Assembly: GCA_023416545.1 (NCBI GenBank)
Contig: JAEZHO010000334.1
Coordinates: 1-27,276, forward strand
Length of the DNA: 27,276 bases
Source of the DNA: Pseudomonadota bacterium
Lineage (GTDB): Bacteria; Pseudomonadota; Alphaproteobacteria; Rhizobiales; Rhizobiaceae
Direction of reading: 5' to 3'
Position 1 is the stretch's first letter; each line of letters begins with the position of its first letter. The position numbers were made by a program, and so were the translations under genes. Positions 1 through 8,042 of the stretch are shown piece after piece. A model generated the notes under the pieces. That model searched no databases. It saw only the letters and a program-made list of their open reading frames with translations, and was not told where the DNA came from.

Positions 1-72
1 TTCGGTGGCGGTCTGAGCGAACGCGCTGCCGGCCAGGAGTACCGCAGCTGCGGTCAGGACGATGGTCTTCAT
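1..72 (-). CDS. Exported protein, N-terminal fragment cut by window edge
   Basis: Only the first 24 codons are present. They translate to MKTIVLTAAAVLLAGSAFAQ followed by TATE, a textbook Sec signal peptide: Lys at position 2, a hydrophobic core over residues 4-14, and an AFA cleavage site before Gln20. The ATG is at 72-70 with a purine-rich GAGAAGG just upstream on the minus strand. The mature protein is periplasmic or secreted, but its function cannot be read from this fragment. A near-consensus FNR/FixK box with a correctly spaced -10 lies upstream at 131-171, so an electron-transfer or low-oxygen role is possible; that is inference only. Confidence 0.7.
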   Translation of the reverse strand, partial: MKTIVLTAAAVLLAGSAFAQTATE

Positions 73-130
73 GAGCCTTCTCACTTCCAATCTAGTCGCC
101 CGACCGGGACGGCCGCGCTTCATCGCCTCA

Positions 131-171
131 ACGATAGCCGAGGCGGAACCTGCGGCATTGATTGCAAGCAA
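131..171 (-). promoter_or_regulatory. Candidate FNR/FixK class II promoter for the left-edge exported protein
   Basis: Positions 158-171 read TTGAT-TGCA-AGCAA on the plus strand, matching the FNR/FixK consensus TTGAT-N4-ATCAA at 9 of 10 bases. On the minus strand, a hexamer TATCGT at 136-131 (4 of 6 to TATAAT) lies where a -10 falls if the box is centred at -41.5. That puts the start of transcription near 123 and gives a 5' leader of about 50 nt before the ATG at 72. The 201 nt between genes (73-273) show nothing else that I can support. Confidence 0.6.
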
Positions 172-273
172 TGGGGAAGTTCGATTGGGCATGCCGCGCC
201 ATCGGGCGAAGCCGCTTGCCGTTACCGCAGGCGCTCAGCAGGTTCTAGTTGAACGGTGTGTCGCCAGGGCGTC

Positions 274-1629
274 TCAGTCGCCCTGCGGCGGCATCGACTT
301 GAGGTATTCGGCGACGGCCCGGAAGGCGGGGATCGACGTCGGGTCGATGAGGGGGTTTTCCGACCGCGGGAAGGACGCAAACCTGACGATGACCATGCGC
401 GCGGTGAAGTCCACATAGATCGTCTGGCCGTGAACGCCGCGCGCCGCGATGACATGGTCCTCGCCGGGATAGACCCACCACAGGCTGGTATAACTGCCTC
501 CCGTCAGGGCGGGATAGGCGGTCCCGAACTTTGAAGGGTCTCCTCCGGCCCGTATCCTCTGGACCACCTCCGCGGGAAACAGCCTCTTTCCGTTGATGAC
601 GCCCTCGTTCAGCATGAGAAGGCCCAATCGACCGAGATCGCGCAGGCCCGCGCTCAGGCCGCCACCCGCATAGGGAACGCCTTTCCCGTCGACGGTCATG
701 TAGGCATCCTGATCCGCCCCCATGGGTTTCCAGAGGCGCTCCGACGCCAGTTCGCTGACGCTCTGCTCGGCGATCCGGGCGACGATCCAGCCGAGCATGT
801 CGGCATTGACCGTCTTGTAGTGGAAGCCCTCGCCGTGCTGCCCCTCGGGCTTCACCTGCTGCAGGTATTCCCAATAGCCGTTGGGTCCGTCATAGCCCTC
901 AGGCTTGGGAAGCGGGCTCGCCGCAGCGGAATATTTCCAGATATCGGCGTTCGGGTTGGCGTATTCCTCCGAGTACTGAAGGCCCGTCGTCATGTCCATC
1001 ACCTGGCGGACGGTCGCATTGGCGAAGGCGCTGTCTCCAATCTCCGGGATGATGTCCGATACGAGCGCGCTCTCGTCGAGGCGGCCCTCCGCAACCAGGA
1101 TCTGCGCCAGGAGCCCCGTCAGCGACTTCGTCATCGACATCGCCGCATGCTTTCCGGCATCCGTGAGGCATCCGAAGTATCGTTCGTAGACGACCCTGTT
1201 CTCGTGGAGAATGAGCATGCCATCGGTATAGTTGGCGTCGAGAGACTCCCGCCACGTCATCTCCCCGTCCGCGCCGATCGGCGTAAAGGTTAGGGCGTCG
1301 ATCGCGGCGCGGAGGTTGGCGAATTCCAGCACGTTGACGTAGTTGAGGGGGACCGGCGCTCCAATTCCCCGGCTGATCTCGACCGTGGGAAGAAGCTCCC
1401 GGATATGGCAAACCGTCCACCGCAGCCGGGGAAAGCTGAAATAGACCGATTCCGGCTGGGTGATGATCTTGTCCGGGGGCGGCGGGAAGCCCTGCATCCA
1501 TCCCATCACCCGGGGGTCCGATTCCGCCGCCGACAGGACCCGCGCCTGGGCGGATACGTTCGATGTCGTTGCAGCGGCCATTGCGACCCCCAATACAAGA
1601 GTGATCAACCTAGAAATCGACGACGACAT
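274..1629 (-). CDS. Secreted serine hydrolase of the beta-lactamase/CubicO family
   Basis: This 451-residue protein belongs to the class C beta-lactamase-like serine hydrolases (penicillin-binding-protein fold). These act as esterases, amidases, D-aminopeptidases or 6-aminohexanoate-dimer hydrolases, so the substrate is not predictable. The catalytic S-x-x-K is S165-M-T-K168. The second motif lies in FHYKTVN (Y271 and N275), and a third motif, H400-G-Q, stands in place of K/H-T-G. A signal peptide covers about residues 1-28, ending VSA-QA. The start at 1629 is chosen because AGGAGG lies 8 nt upstream and the signal peptide begins there; the frame is open further upstream but without a good start. 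It lies 100 nt downstream of the five-repeat membrane protein on the same strand and is probably co-transcribed. A short perfect inverted repeat (TGCCGAA/TTCGGCA, 1690-1704) sits in that gap. Confidence 0.9.
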   Translation of the reverse strand: MSSSISRLITLVLGVAMAAATTSNVSAQARVLSAAESDPRVMGWMQGFPPPPDKIITQPESVYFSFPRLRWTVCHIRELLPTVEISRGIGAPVPLNYVNVLEFANLRAAIDALTFTPIGADGEMTWRESLDANYTDGMLILHENRVVYERYFGCLTDAGKHAAMSMTKSLTGLLAQILVAEGRLDESALVSDIIPEIGDSAFANATVRQVMDMTTGLQYSEEYANPNADIWKYSAAASPLPKPEGYDGPNGYWEYLQQVKPEGQHGEGFHYKTVNADMLGWIVARIAEQSVSELASERLWKPMGADQDAYMTVDGKGVPYAGGGLSAGLRDLGRLGLLMLNEGVINGKRLFPAEVVQRIRAGGDPSKFGTAYPALTGGSYTSLWWVYPGEDHVIAARGVHGQTIYVDFTARMVIVRFASFPRSENPLIDPTSIPAFRAVAEYLKSMPPQGD

Positions 1630-1729
1630 TGACGAAGCCTCCTGGTCAGGCGGCAGCCTGCTTTCCCGAAGAAGTACCGGCGGACGGGGTGCCGAACTTC
1701 GGCAGCGTGCCACCCGACCGCCAACAGGA

Positions 1730-2776
1730 CTACTTCGCCGTTCCCGCCTCAAGGATCGAGACGATCGAGAAAAGGGTGAAGCATACGGCTCCCAATCCGG
1801 CGAGTACGCGCGCGGGAACGAAGAAGTTTGCATCCGTCATCGCGGTTTCGGCCAGAAACGCAGACAGGAACAGGCACGCCAGGCATGTCATCACGGGGAT
1901 GAGCGGGACCCTGTTGGCCAGCGGAAACCGGCGCCGCCAGACCGCCGCCAGCAAGAACACCTTGGAGACGATGCTGAAACAGACCATGGCGAGCCCGAGA
2001 AGGACGTATCCCGGAGCAATCCGTTCGGCGTTGTCGGAGCCGAGCAGCACGTACAGGCCCCAAAGGAGCGTTACGGATCCCATCAGCAGGACCCATAGGG
2101 TCCAGTACCAGCGCTCTGGCTCGTCGAACCGGTTGCGCACCTGGCGCACGACGGTTGCGACCAATGCGATAAGGCTGGAGCAGATCGCCGCCAGGCCCAT
2201 AAGGACATGGCCGGCGACATAATGGTCCGTGACGGAGGCATCCCTCAGCAGGGCTGCAGCCCAGATCCCGTTAATCAGCGTTGCGGCCACGGGCACGCAG
2301 ACGAGCAGCCAGCCCGCTCCGGCTCCATAAGCGCTCGCTGGCGGTCCATCCTCGCGACGGCCGGAGGCGTTCTTCGGAATGAGGGTGAAGCTGGAGGAGG
2401 CTGCGGCGACGGTGGACACGCAGGCCGCTATCATCCCGACGCCGAACACGACATGACCGGCGACGAATGCATCCGCCGCGTTCCTCGTCCAGATCAACCA
2501 GAGACCCCACAGTGCCGTCGCAAGCGCAACCCCGTATCCGAGGGTCGGTAGTGCGTACTTCCATTTTGGCCCGAAGGTGTGGGTCAGTTGACGGATGATC
2601 ATTGCGGCGGTGGTGAACAGCGCGATGCAGATAGCCGTTAGGGAAGCGAGCACGTGGCCGGCGACGAAATGTGCCGCGTCCGCCTGGCCGGAGAGGACGT
2701 AAAGGCCGAGGCCCAGGCAGACGGCCCCCATCATGAGGGGTATGGCCCGAAAGAGAACACTGATCCCGTAGTTCAT
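1730..2776 (-). CDS. Polytopic membrane protein with five internal repeats (resembles DUF2776)
   Basis: This 348-residue inner-membrane protein has about ten hydrophobic segments and no recognisable catalytic motif. Its outstanding feature is a motif of the form FVAGHVL-x-G-LAAIC, repeated five times near residues 37-50, 104-120, 187-199, 253-266 and 319-332. The spacing is about 66 residues, except for one interval of about 83 that carries an insertion after residue 130. Each unit seems to be a pair of transmembrane helices. From memory the sequence resembles the family catalogued as DUF2776; I could not check this. The ATG at 2776 lies 49 nt downstream of the predicted start of an FNR/FixK-type promoter, so low-oxygen induction is likely. 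The serine hydrolase follows in the same direction. Conserved G-H pairs in repeats 1-3 become G-Y and A-R in repeats 4 and 5, so any histidine-dependent function would be confined to the first three. Confidence 0.85.
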   Translation of the reverse strand: MNYGISVLFRAIPLMMGAVCLGLGLYVLSGQADAAHFVAGHVLASLTAICIALFTTAAMIIRQLTHTFGPKWKYALPTLGYGVALATALWGLWLIWTRNAADAFVAGHVVFGVGMIAACVSTVAAASSSFTLIPKNASGRREDGPPASAYGAGAGWLLVCVPVAATLINGIWAAALLRDASVTDHYVAGHVLMGLAAICSSLIALVATVVRQVRNRFDEPERWYWTLWVLLMGSVTLLWGLYVLLGSDNAERIAPGYVLLGLAMVCFSIVSKVFLLAAVWRRRFPLANRVPLIPVMTCLACLFLSAFLAETAMTDANFFVPARVLAGLGAVCFTLFSIVSILEAGTAK

Positions 2777-2832
2777 CGCGGCCTGCTTTCTGAAGACGGC
2801 GGCCCGCTGCGGGCTTGATTGGACACGCGAAA

Positions 2833-2873
2833 ATCCTAGCGCATCATGCGACGAGAGAAATGATTGCGATCAA
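2833..2873 (-). promoter_or_regulatory. FNR/FixK class II promoter upstream of the five-repeat membrane protein
   Basis: On the minus strand the box reads TTGAT-CGCA-ATCAT (2873-2860), 9 of 10 to TTGAT-N4-ATCAA. TAGGAT at 2838-2833 (4 of 6 to TATAAT) lies exactly at the -10 position expected for a class II site centred at -41.5. The predicted start is near 2825, with a leader of about 49 nt before the ATG at 2776. This gives the membrane protein and serine hydrolase a promoter independent of the yhiI-rbbA-yhhJ operon upstream. Confidence 0.7.
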
Positions 2874-2922
2874 TTGCAAGGCGTCGGCGGGAAGGGTCGG
2901 GTGTCCTCCACCGGAATCGCGC

Positions 2923-2941
2923 TGTCGCCGAATGGGCGACA
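2923..2941 (-). terminator. Stem-loop just after the yhhJ-like stop codon, possible 3' end of the exporter operon
   Basis: TGTCGCC and GGCGACA form a perfect 7-bp inverted repeat around a 5-nt loop, starting 5 nt after the stop codon at 2947-2949. There is no run of T on the minus strand, so it may be a Rho-dependent or RNA-stabilising end rather than a true intrinsic terminator. Confidence 0.4.
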
Positions 2942-2946
2942 AACCT

Positions 2947-4065
2947 CTATTGAAGGAAGCGCCGGAATCGCTTGAGGGCGAGGATGAAAAGCACGATCGA
3001 TATTGCCAGGAGAGATGCAAGCTGCGGCCAGACGACATCGATGGACGCGCCCCTGAACAGCACCGACTGCGCCAGCATGACGAAGTGCGTGTTCGGGGTG
3101 AGCAGCATGATGTCCTGGACGAAGGCAGGCATGCTCTCGCGGGGCGTCATGGCGCCCGACAGGACCTGAAGCGGCAGCAGCACGAGGATCAGGAGGAGGC
3201 CGAACTGGGGCATTGAACCGGCCACCGTGGCGAGGAAAATGCCGAGCGAGGTCGTCGCCAGGAGGAAGAGTGCCGTCCCGAACAGGAATAGCGGTAGGCT
3301 TCCCTCGATGGGAACCGCGAGAAGGCCCTCGACCACCACGATCAACGAGATGGCGGTCGCGATAAGGACGACGAGCCCCATCGAGAGTATCTTGCTGACC
3401 ATGATCTCCGCCGGTGTGACCGGCATGACGAGGAGATGCTCCACGGTCCCCCGTTCGCGCTCGCGGATCAGGGCTGCTCCCGTGAGGATGATGGAGAGCA
3501 TGGTGATCGAGGTGATCACGTTGGTGATCGACCCGAACCACGCCTTGTCCAGTGCAGGGTTGAAGCGCATCCTTTGAACGAGTTCCACGGGCAGCGCCGA
3601 TGATGCCCGGTATCCCTCGAGGAATTCGTTCACCTCGCTCGATATGATCGACTGGATGTAGCCGCTCCCGGTGAAGGCCTGGCTCATGCGGGTCGCATCC
3701 ACGTTCAGCTGGATGACCGGTTGATCCCCGGCGAGCAGCTTCCGCTCGAAGTCCGGAGGAATGTCGAGCGCGAAGGTATCCAGGCCGGCATCCATCCGCT
3801 GGTCCATTTCCGCAATTGAGATGGATTGCGGCGGCGTGAAGTAAGGCGGGAGAAATGCCCCGGTAATGCGGCTGGACAGCTGCGACTGATCCTCGTCGAC
3901 GATCGCAATCGCCGCATTGCTGAGCGCCTCAGGCAGCGCATGCGATCCCGTGTAGATCTCCAGGGTGAATGCGTAGATGATTAGAAGCAGCAACAAGGGA
4001 TCACGGGCAAGTCCCCGCAGTTCCTTCACTCCCAGCTGGTACACGGTGGAGAAAGACATGGTCAT
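2947..4065 (-). CDS. yhhJ: ABC-2 type permease, YhhJ-like
   Basis: This 372-residue ABC-2 family membrane protein is close in length to E. coli YhhJ (about 375). It has one N-terminal transmembrane helix (about residues 23-40), a large periplasmic domain to about residue 175, and a C-terminal block of about five helices. That block includes the conserved IRERERGTVEHLLVMPVTP stretch typical of ABC-2 transporters, just after the second helix. It is the last gene of an HlyD/ABC/permease set, and its ATG at 4065 overlaps the rbbA stop by 4 nt (ATGA), indicating translational coupling. It probably pairs with the membrane half fused to RbbA to form the export channel. The exported substrate is unknown for this family. 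Confidence 0.93.
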   Translation of the reverse strand: MTMSFSTVYQLGVKELRGLARDPLLLLLIIYAFTLEIYTGSHALPEALSNAAIAIVDEDQSQLSSRITGAFLPPYFTPPQSISIAEMDQRMDAGLDTFALDIPPDFERKLLAGDQPVIQLNVDATRMSQAFTGSGYIQSIISSEVNEFLEGYRASSALPVELVQRMRFNPALDKAWFGSITNVITSITMLSIILTGAALIRERERGTVEHLLVMPVTPAEIMVSKILSMGLVVLIATAISLIVVVEGLLAVPIEGSLPLFLFGTALFLLATTSLGIFLATVAGSMPQFGLLLILVLLPLQVLSGAMTPRESMPAFVQDIMLLTPNTHFVMLAQSVLFRGASIDVVWPQLASLLAISIVLFILALKRFRRFLQ

Positions 4066-6869
4066 CGCTCCTGCTTCCTCAAGAGGATTGCGCCCAGGGC
4101 GACCATCAGCGGTATGGCGACAAGCAGCGGCACAAAGGAACCCGACAGCCCGCCAAAATCCAGGCCCTTCGAGAAGGTTCCCCGCGAAATCGTCATGAAG
4201 TGCGTGGTCGGGTAGATCTTTCCGATGAAGGCGCCCGCGCCGCGGAGGGAGGATACGGGATCGATCATCCCCGAATACTGGGTGGCCGGAATGAGCGTGA
4301 GAAGTGCCGTCCCGAATATCGCCGCCACCTGGCTCGACATGAATGTCGACATGAGGATGCCGATCGACGTCGCGATCGTCACATAGAGAAGGGCGGCCGA
4401 CGTATAGGTGATCATGCTGCCCGTGAACTGTACGCGGAAAATAACGACCGCAAAGGCGACGAGGAGGAAGAAATTGAGCATTCCCAGCGCGATGTACGGG
4501 ATCTGCTTGCCTAACAGGAACTCCAGCCGCGTCACCGGCGTCACGTAGAGGTTGATGATCGATCCAAGCTCTTTCTCGCGAACGACGCTGAGCGCGGAGA
4601 GCATCGCCGGAATGAGCATCAGGAGGAGCGGGATGACGGCGGGCACGATCGCCACGAGGCTTTTGACGTCCGGGTTATATCGATACCGCGTCTCGATCGA
4701 GAAATCTCCCTGCGCGGCGGCGTCGCCCAGCGTCTCGGCGGCTTTTCGCGTGAGCCACTGCGAATGCATGCCCTGCACATAGCTTCTGATCGTTTCCGCC
4801 CGCTGGGGCATGGACCCATCGACCCAGGCACCGACCTCGACATCGTCCCCCCGCATCAGCTTCCGGCCGAAGCCGGGCGGAATTTCCAGGGCAAGGGTGA
4901 TCTCGCCGTTGCGCATGCGCCTGTCCAGGTCCGCATAGTCGGCAAGAGGCTCCTGCTCGATGAAATAGCGGGAGCCCGCTATGTCCAGGACATAGTCGCG
5001 GCTGATGGGCGTGTCGTCGCGATCGAGGACGGCGAAGGTCAGGTCCTCGACATCCATGTTGATGCCGTAACCGATCACGAACATCAGGATGACGCTGCCG
5101 AGGATGGCAAGCGTCGCGCGGATCGGATCGCGCCGTAGCTCGAGCGTCTCGCGCCACGTGTAGCTGAACATGCGGCGGACGTCGAAGTAGCGGCGTATGC
5201 CATCTCCTCGCGCCGGTGTGGTCGAGTGCGGGGGCGTGCCAAAGGCGATCTCGCCAGGTTTCTCGGTGTCGCCCGATGGCTTTGGCGTTCCGGCCGCCTC
5301 CTCCAGGATGGAGATGAACGCCTCTTCGAGGTTTGCCGCGTGTCGCTGTTCCACGATCGCCTGCGGCGTCGCCGTGACCAGCACCTTTCCCGCATGCATG
5401 AGGGAAATTCGGTCGCAGCGTTCCGCCTCGTTCATGAAGTGCGTCGAGATGAAGATCGTGACGTTGTCGTTGCGGGAGAGATCGACGAGGATCCGCCAGA
5501 AATCATCGCGCGCTATCGGGTCGACCCCCGACGTGGGCTCGTCCAGGATCAGGACATCGGGGGAATGGATCAGCGCGACGGCAAGCGACAGGCGCTGGCG
5601 GATTCCGAGGGGCAGACTGTTCGGCAAGGTATCCAGGACCTCCTCGAGGCCCAGCCGGCGGGCCAGTTCGGAAATCCGTTCGGCAACCCTTTCCGTGGAC
5701 AGTTGGAACAGGCGCCCGTTCAGTTCCAGGTTCTGCCTTACCGTCAGTTCGTAGTAGAGCGAAAACGCCTGGCTCATGTATCCGACGCGGCGCCGGAATG
5801 CGATGTCCTCGCCGCCGACCTTCTGACCGAACAGGCGCGCCTCGCCCTCGCTGGCGATCAAAAGCCCCGTCAGCATCTTCATGGTCGTCGTCTTGCCGCA
5901 GCCGTTCGAGCCGAGGAATCCGAAGATTTCGCCGCGAGAAATCTTGAAGCTCACGTCGTCGACCGCAGTGAAATCGCCAAATCTCATGCTGAGATGGCTG
6001 GCCTCGATCGCATATTGTTCGCCCCCGAGGACCTTTCGGGGCGGGATGACCAGGGCTACGTGACCCCGGGAGACGTCCTGCGGCAACAGTGCGATGAAGG
6101 CTGCGTCGAAGTCCGTCGTCCCTGTCCTTGCCATGAGTTCGGACGGGGTGCCTGTGCCGATCACCTCGCCGGCGTTCATCGCGACGACCCAGTCGAAGCG
6201 GGCAGCTTCCTCCATGTAGGCTGTTGCAACCAGCACGCTGAGGTTCGGGCGTTCCGCCCGGATCGCGGCAATCAATTCCCAGAACTGCTGGCGTGAAAGG
6301 GGATCGACCCCTGTCGTCGGTTCGTCGAGGATGAGGAGGTCCGGATCGTGGATCAGGGAACAGCACAGTCCGAGTTTCTGCTTCATGCCGCCCGACAGCT
6401 TTCCCGCAGGCCTGTCGGCAAAGGGAGCAAGCCCGGTACTTTTCAGGAGAAGGTCAATCCGTTCGGCGCGCTCCTGCCTGTCCTGTCCAAACAGGCGACC
6501 GAAGAAGTCGACGTTCTCGAAGACGGATAGCGTGGAATACAGGTTCTTGCCCAGCCCTTGCGGCATGTAGGCAATTCGCGGGCAGACCTCCCTGCGGTGG
6601 CGGGCGTCGGCGATGTCGCCTCCCAGTACTTGGATCTGTCCCTTCTGCATGGCACGCGAGCCGGAGATCAGGGAGAGCAGCGAGGACTTGCCGACCCCGT
6701 CCGGTCCCACCAGTCCGACCATGCGCCCGGAAGGCAGGGACAGCGATATGTCATTGAGAGCGATCACTCGTCCGAAGGCGAGGGTGGTGTGGCGTACCTC
6801 GACGACCGCCTCGATCTCGTTGCCGGGCTTGTCGCTTCTGACCTTGTTGCCTGGAGAGGAGCCGTTCAT
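4062..6869 (-). CDS. rbbA: RbbA-type fused ABC transporter: two ATPase domains plus ABC-2 membrane domain
   Basis: This 935-residue protein has the architecture of E. coli RbbA (ribosome-associated ATPase, about 911 residues). ATPase domain 1 has Walker A GPDGVGKS (55-62), signature LSGGM (158-162) and Walker B LLILDE (178-183). Domain 2 has Walker A GSNGCGKT (320-327), a non-canonical LPLGI in place of LSGGQ (about 419-423), and Walker B VLILDE (439-444). The C-terminal ABC-2 membrane domain starts near residue 585, has a large periplasmic loop, and holds a helix cluster from about 745 to the end, including VVREKELGSIINLYVTPVTR. RbbA was described as binding ribosomes and stimulating elongation, yet its architecture is that of an exporter, so the physiological role remains open. 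It starts 9 nt after the yhiI-like gene and overlaps yhhJ by 4 nt. Confidence 0.95.
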   Translation of the reverse strand: MNGSSPGNKVRSDKPGNEIEAVVEVRHTTLAFGRVIALNDISLSLPSGRMVGLVGPDGVGKSSLLSLISGSRAMQKGQIQVLGGDIADARHRREVCPRIAYMPQGLGKNLYSTLSVFENVDFFGRLFGQDRQERAERIDLLLKSTGLAPFADRPAGKLSGGMKQKLGLCCSLIHDPDLLILDEPTTGVDPLSRQQFWELIAAIRAERPNLSVLVATAYMEEAARFDWVVAMNAGEVIGTGTPSELMARTGTTDFDAAFIALLPQDVSRGHVALVIPPRKVLGGEQYAIEASHLSMRFGDFTAVDDVSFKISRGEIFGFLGSNGCGKTTTMKMLTGLLIASEGEARLFGQKVGGEDIAFRRRVGYMSQAFSLYYELTVRQNLELNGRLFQLSTERVAERISELARRLGLEEVLDTLPNSLPLGIRQRLSLAVALIHSPDVLILDEPTSGVDPIARDDFWRILVDLSRNDNVTIFISTHFMNEAERCDRISLMHAGKVLVTATPQAIVEQRHAANLEEAFISILEEAAGTPKPSGDTEKPGEIAFGTPPHSTTPARGDGIRRYFDVRRMFSYTWRETLELRRDPIRATLAILGSVILMFVIGYGINMDVEDLTFAVLDRDDTPISRDYVLDIAGSRYFIEQEPLADYADLDRRMRNGEITLALEIPPGFGRKLMRGDDVEVGAWVDGSMPQRAETIRSYVQGMHSQWLTRKAAETLGDAAAQGDFSIETRYRYNPDVKSLVAIVPAVIPLLLMLIPAMLSALSVVREKELGSIINLYVTPVTRLEFLLGKQIPYIALGMLNFFLLVAFAVVIFRVQFTGSMITYTSAALLYVTIATSIGILMSTFMSSQVAAIFGTALLTLIPATQYSGMIDPVSSLRGAGAFIGKIYPTTHFMTISRGTFSKGLDFGGLSGSFVPLLVAIPLMVALGAILLRKQER

Positions 6870-6878
6870 GATGGGCCC

Positions 6879-7955
6879 TCAGTCGACGAGGTTTCTTTCG
6901 AGGCTTTCCGGCCATTCGGCCTGGGGATCAAGCCGGACATATGCGGTTCCCGGGAGCCCAGTCTTGACGTACTCGATGTGTTTTTGAAGCAGCTCCTTCG
7001 GTATTCTTGCCCTCACGCGAAATGTGAGCTTCTGGCGCTCGTCCTCGGTCTCCACTGTCTTCGGCGTAAACTGCGCCACATCCGCGACGAAGGAAACCTC
7101 CGCCGGAATGGTGAGCTGGGGTGCTGCGTCCAGCACCAGACGCGCGTCGGAGCCGATCGCCAGCCTGCCCGCCTGTTCGGTGGGCAGGAAGAATGTCATG
7201 TAGACGTCGCTGAGGTCGACCATGGTGAGGACGCGCCCCCCGGCCCCCAGGACTTCCCCCGGTTCCGCCACGCGATACTGCACGCGGCCGTCCCGCGGCG
7301 CCTTCAGGATGGTGTCCTCAAGGTCTGCATCTATGCTTTCGATCGCGGCCTTGGCCGCATCGACGGCGGCTTCGGCGTCCACGACCTGCGCCTTGGCGGC
7401 GTTGATCGCAGCCTCCGAACTGGCGAGTGCCGCCTGAGCGGATGCAAGCGTCGCTCGCGCGGCCTGTTCGGCGGCCTCGTTTTCGTCGACCACCTGCTGC
7501 GAGACCGTCCTGTTGCTGAGGAGCTGCTTCGACCTTGCATTGGTCTTTGCCGCCGAATCCAGCTGCGCCTTGCGCTGCTCGATCACCGCGAGAGCGGATT
7601 CACGCTCGGCTTCCCGTTGCTTGACGAGACTATTGGCGGTGTCGATTGCGATTTCTGCACGACGCAGATCGGCTTCGGCCTGCCTCTTTCGCGCCTCCAG
7701 CTGGGCAGTGTCCATCTGTGCCAGGACCTGGCCCGCCTTGACGAAATCGCCCTCCTTGACGTCGATCTCGCGAAGCCGTCCGCCGGACTTCGTGGCGATA
7801 TCGATCTCGACGGCTTCGATGCGGCCGTTGCCGGAATAGAACCCCGCAGGAAGGCCTTGATCGCGAAACGCCGTCCAGGCCCAATAGGCCAGGCCAAGAG
7901 CGAGAAGGATCGCAACTCCGGCTATTAATCCATACCTCGACCGGGCGGTCGGCAT
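6879..7955 (-). CDS. yhiI: HlyD-family membrane fusion protein, YhiI-like
   Basis: This 358-residue periplasmic adaptor subunit belongs to the RbbA-type exporter (E. coli YhiI is about 355). A single N-terminal transmembrane anchor (residues about 8-27) is followed by the first half of a biotinyl/lipoyl-like domain (about 40-80, with the IATKSGGRLREIDVKEGDFV stretch). A long Ala-, Glu- and Gln-rich coiled-coil hairpin (about 85-215) comes next, then the second lipoyl half (KAPRDGRVQYRVAEPGEVL) and a beta-barrel domain. The start at 7955 has GGAGGAG about 4 nt upstream. It is the first gene of the yhiI-rbbA-yhhJ operon, the same order as in E. coli. No FNR/FixK box was found in the 87 nt before it, so its promoter may lie inside or upstream of the fixK-like gene. 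Confidence 0.93.
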   Translation of the reverse strand: MPTARSRYGLIAGVAILLALGLAYWAWTAFRDQGLPAGFYSGNGRIEAVEIDIATKSGGRLREIDVKEGDFVKAGQVLAQMDTAQLEARKRQAEADLRRAEIAIDTANSLVKQREAERESALAVIEQRKAQLDSAAKTNARSKQLLSNRTVSQQVVDENEAAEQAARATLASAQAALASSEAAINAAKAQVVDAEAAVDAAKAAIESIDADLEDTILKAPRDGRVQYRVAEPGEVLGAGGRVLTMVDLSDVYMTFFLPTEQAGRLAIGSDARLVLDAAPQLTIPAEVSFVADVAQFTPKTVETEDERQKLTFRVRARIPKELLQKHIEYVKTGLPGTAYVRLDPQAEWPESLERNLVD

Positions 7956-8042
7956 CGCGCTCCTCCTGGCACCTGTTGGCGTTCGGCGCGGCGAAATCCG
8001 GATCGTCGGAGCGACCGCTTTCCGATTCTCGCTTGCGCTCTT

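Noticed and set aside
1630..1833. N-terminal extension of the serine hydrolase frame to an upstream ATG
   Set aside because: The extension is Arg/Ser-rich, overlaps the preceding gene, and would bury a clear signal peptide and ribosome site.
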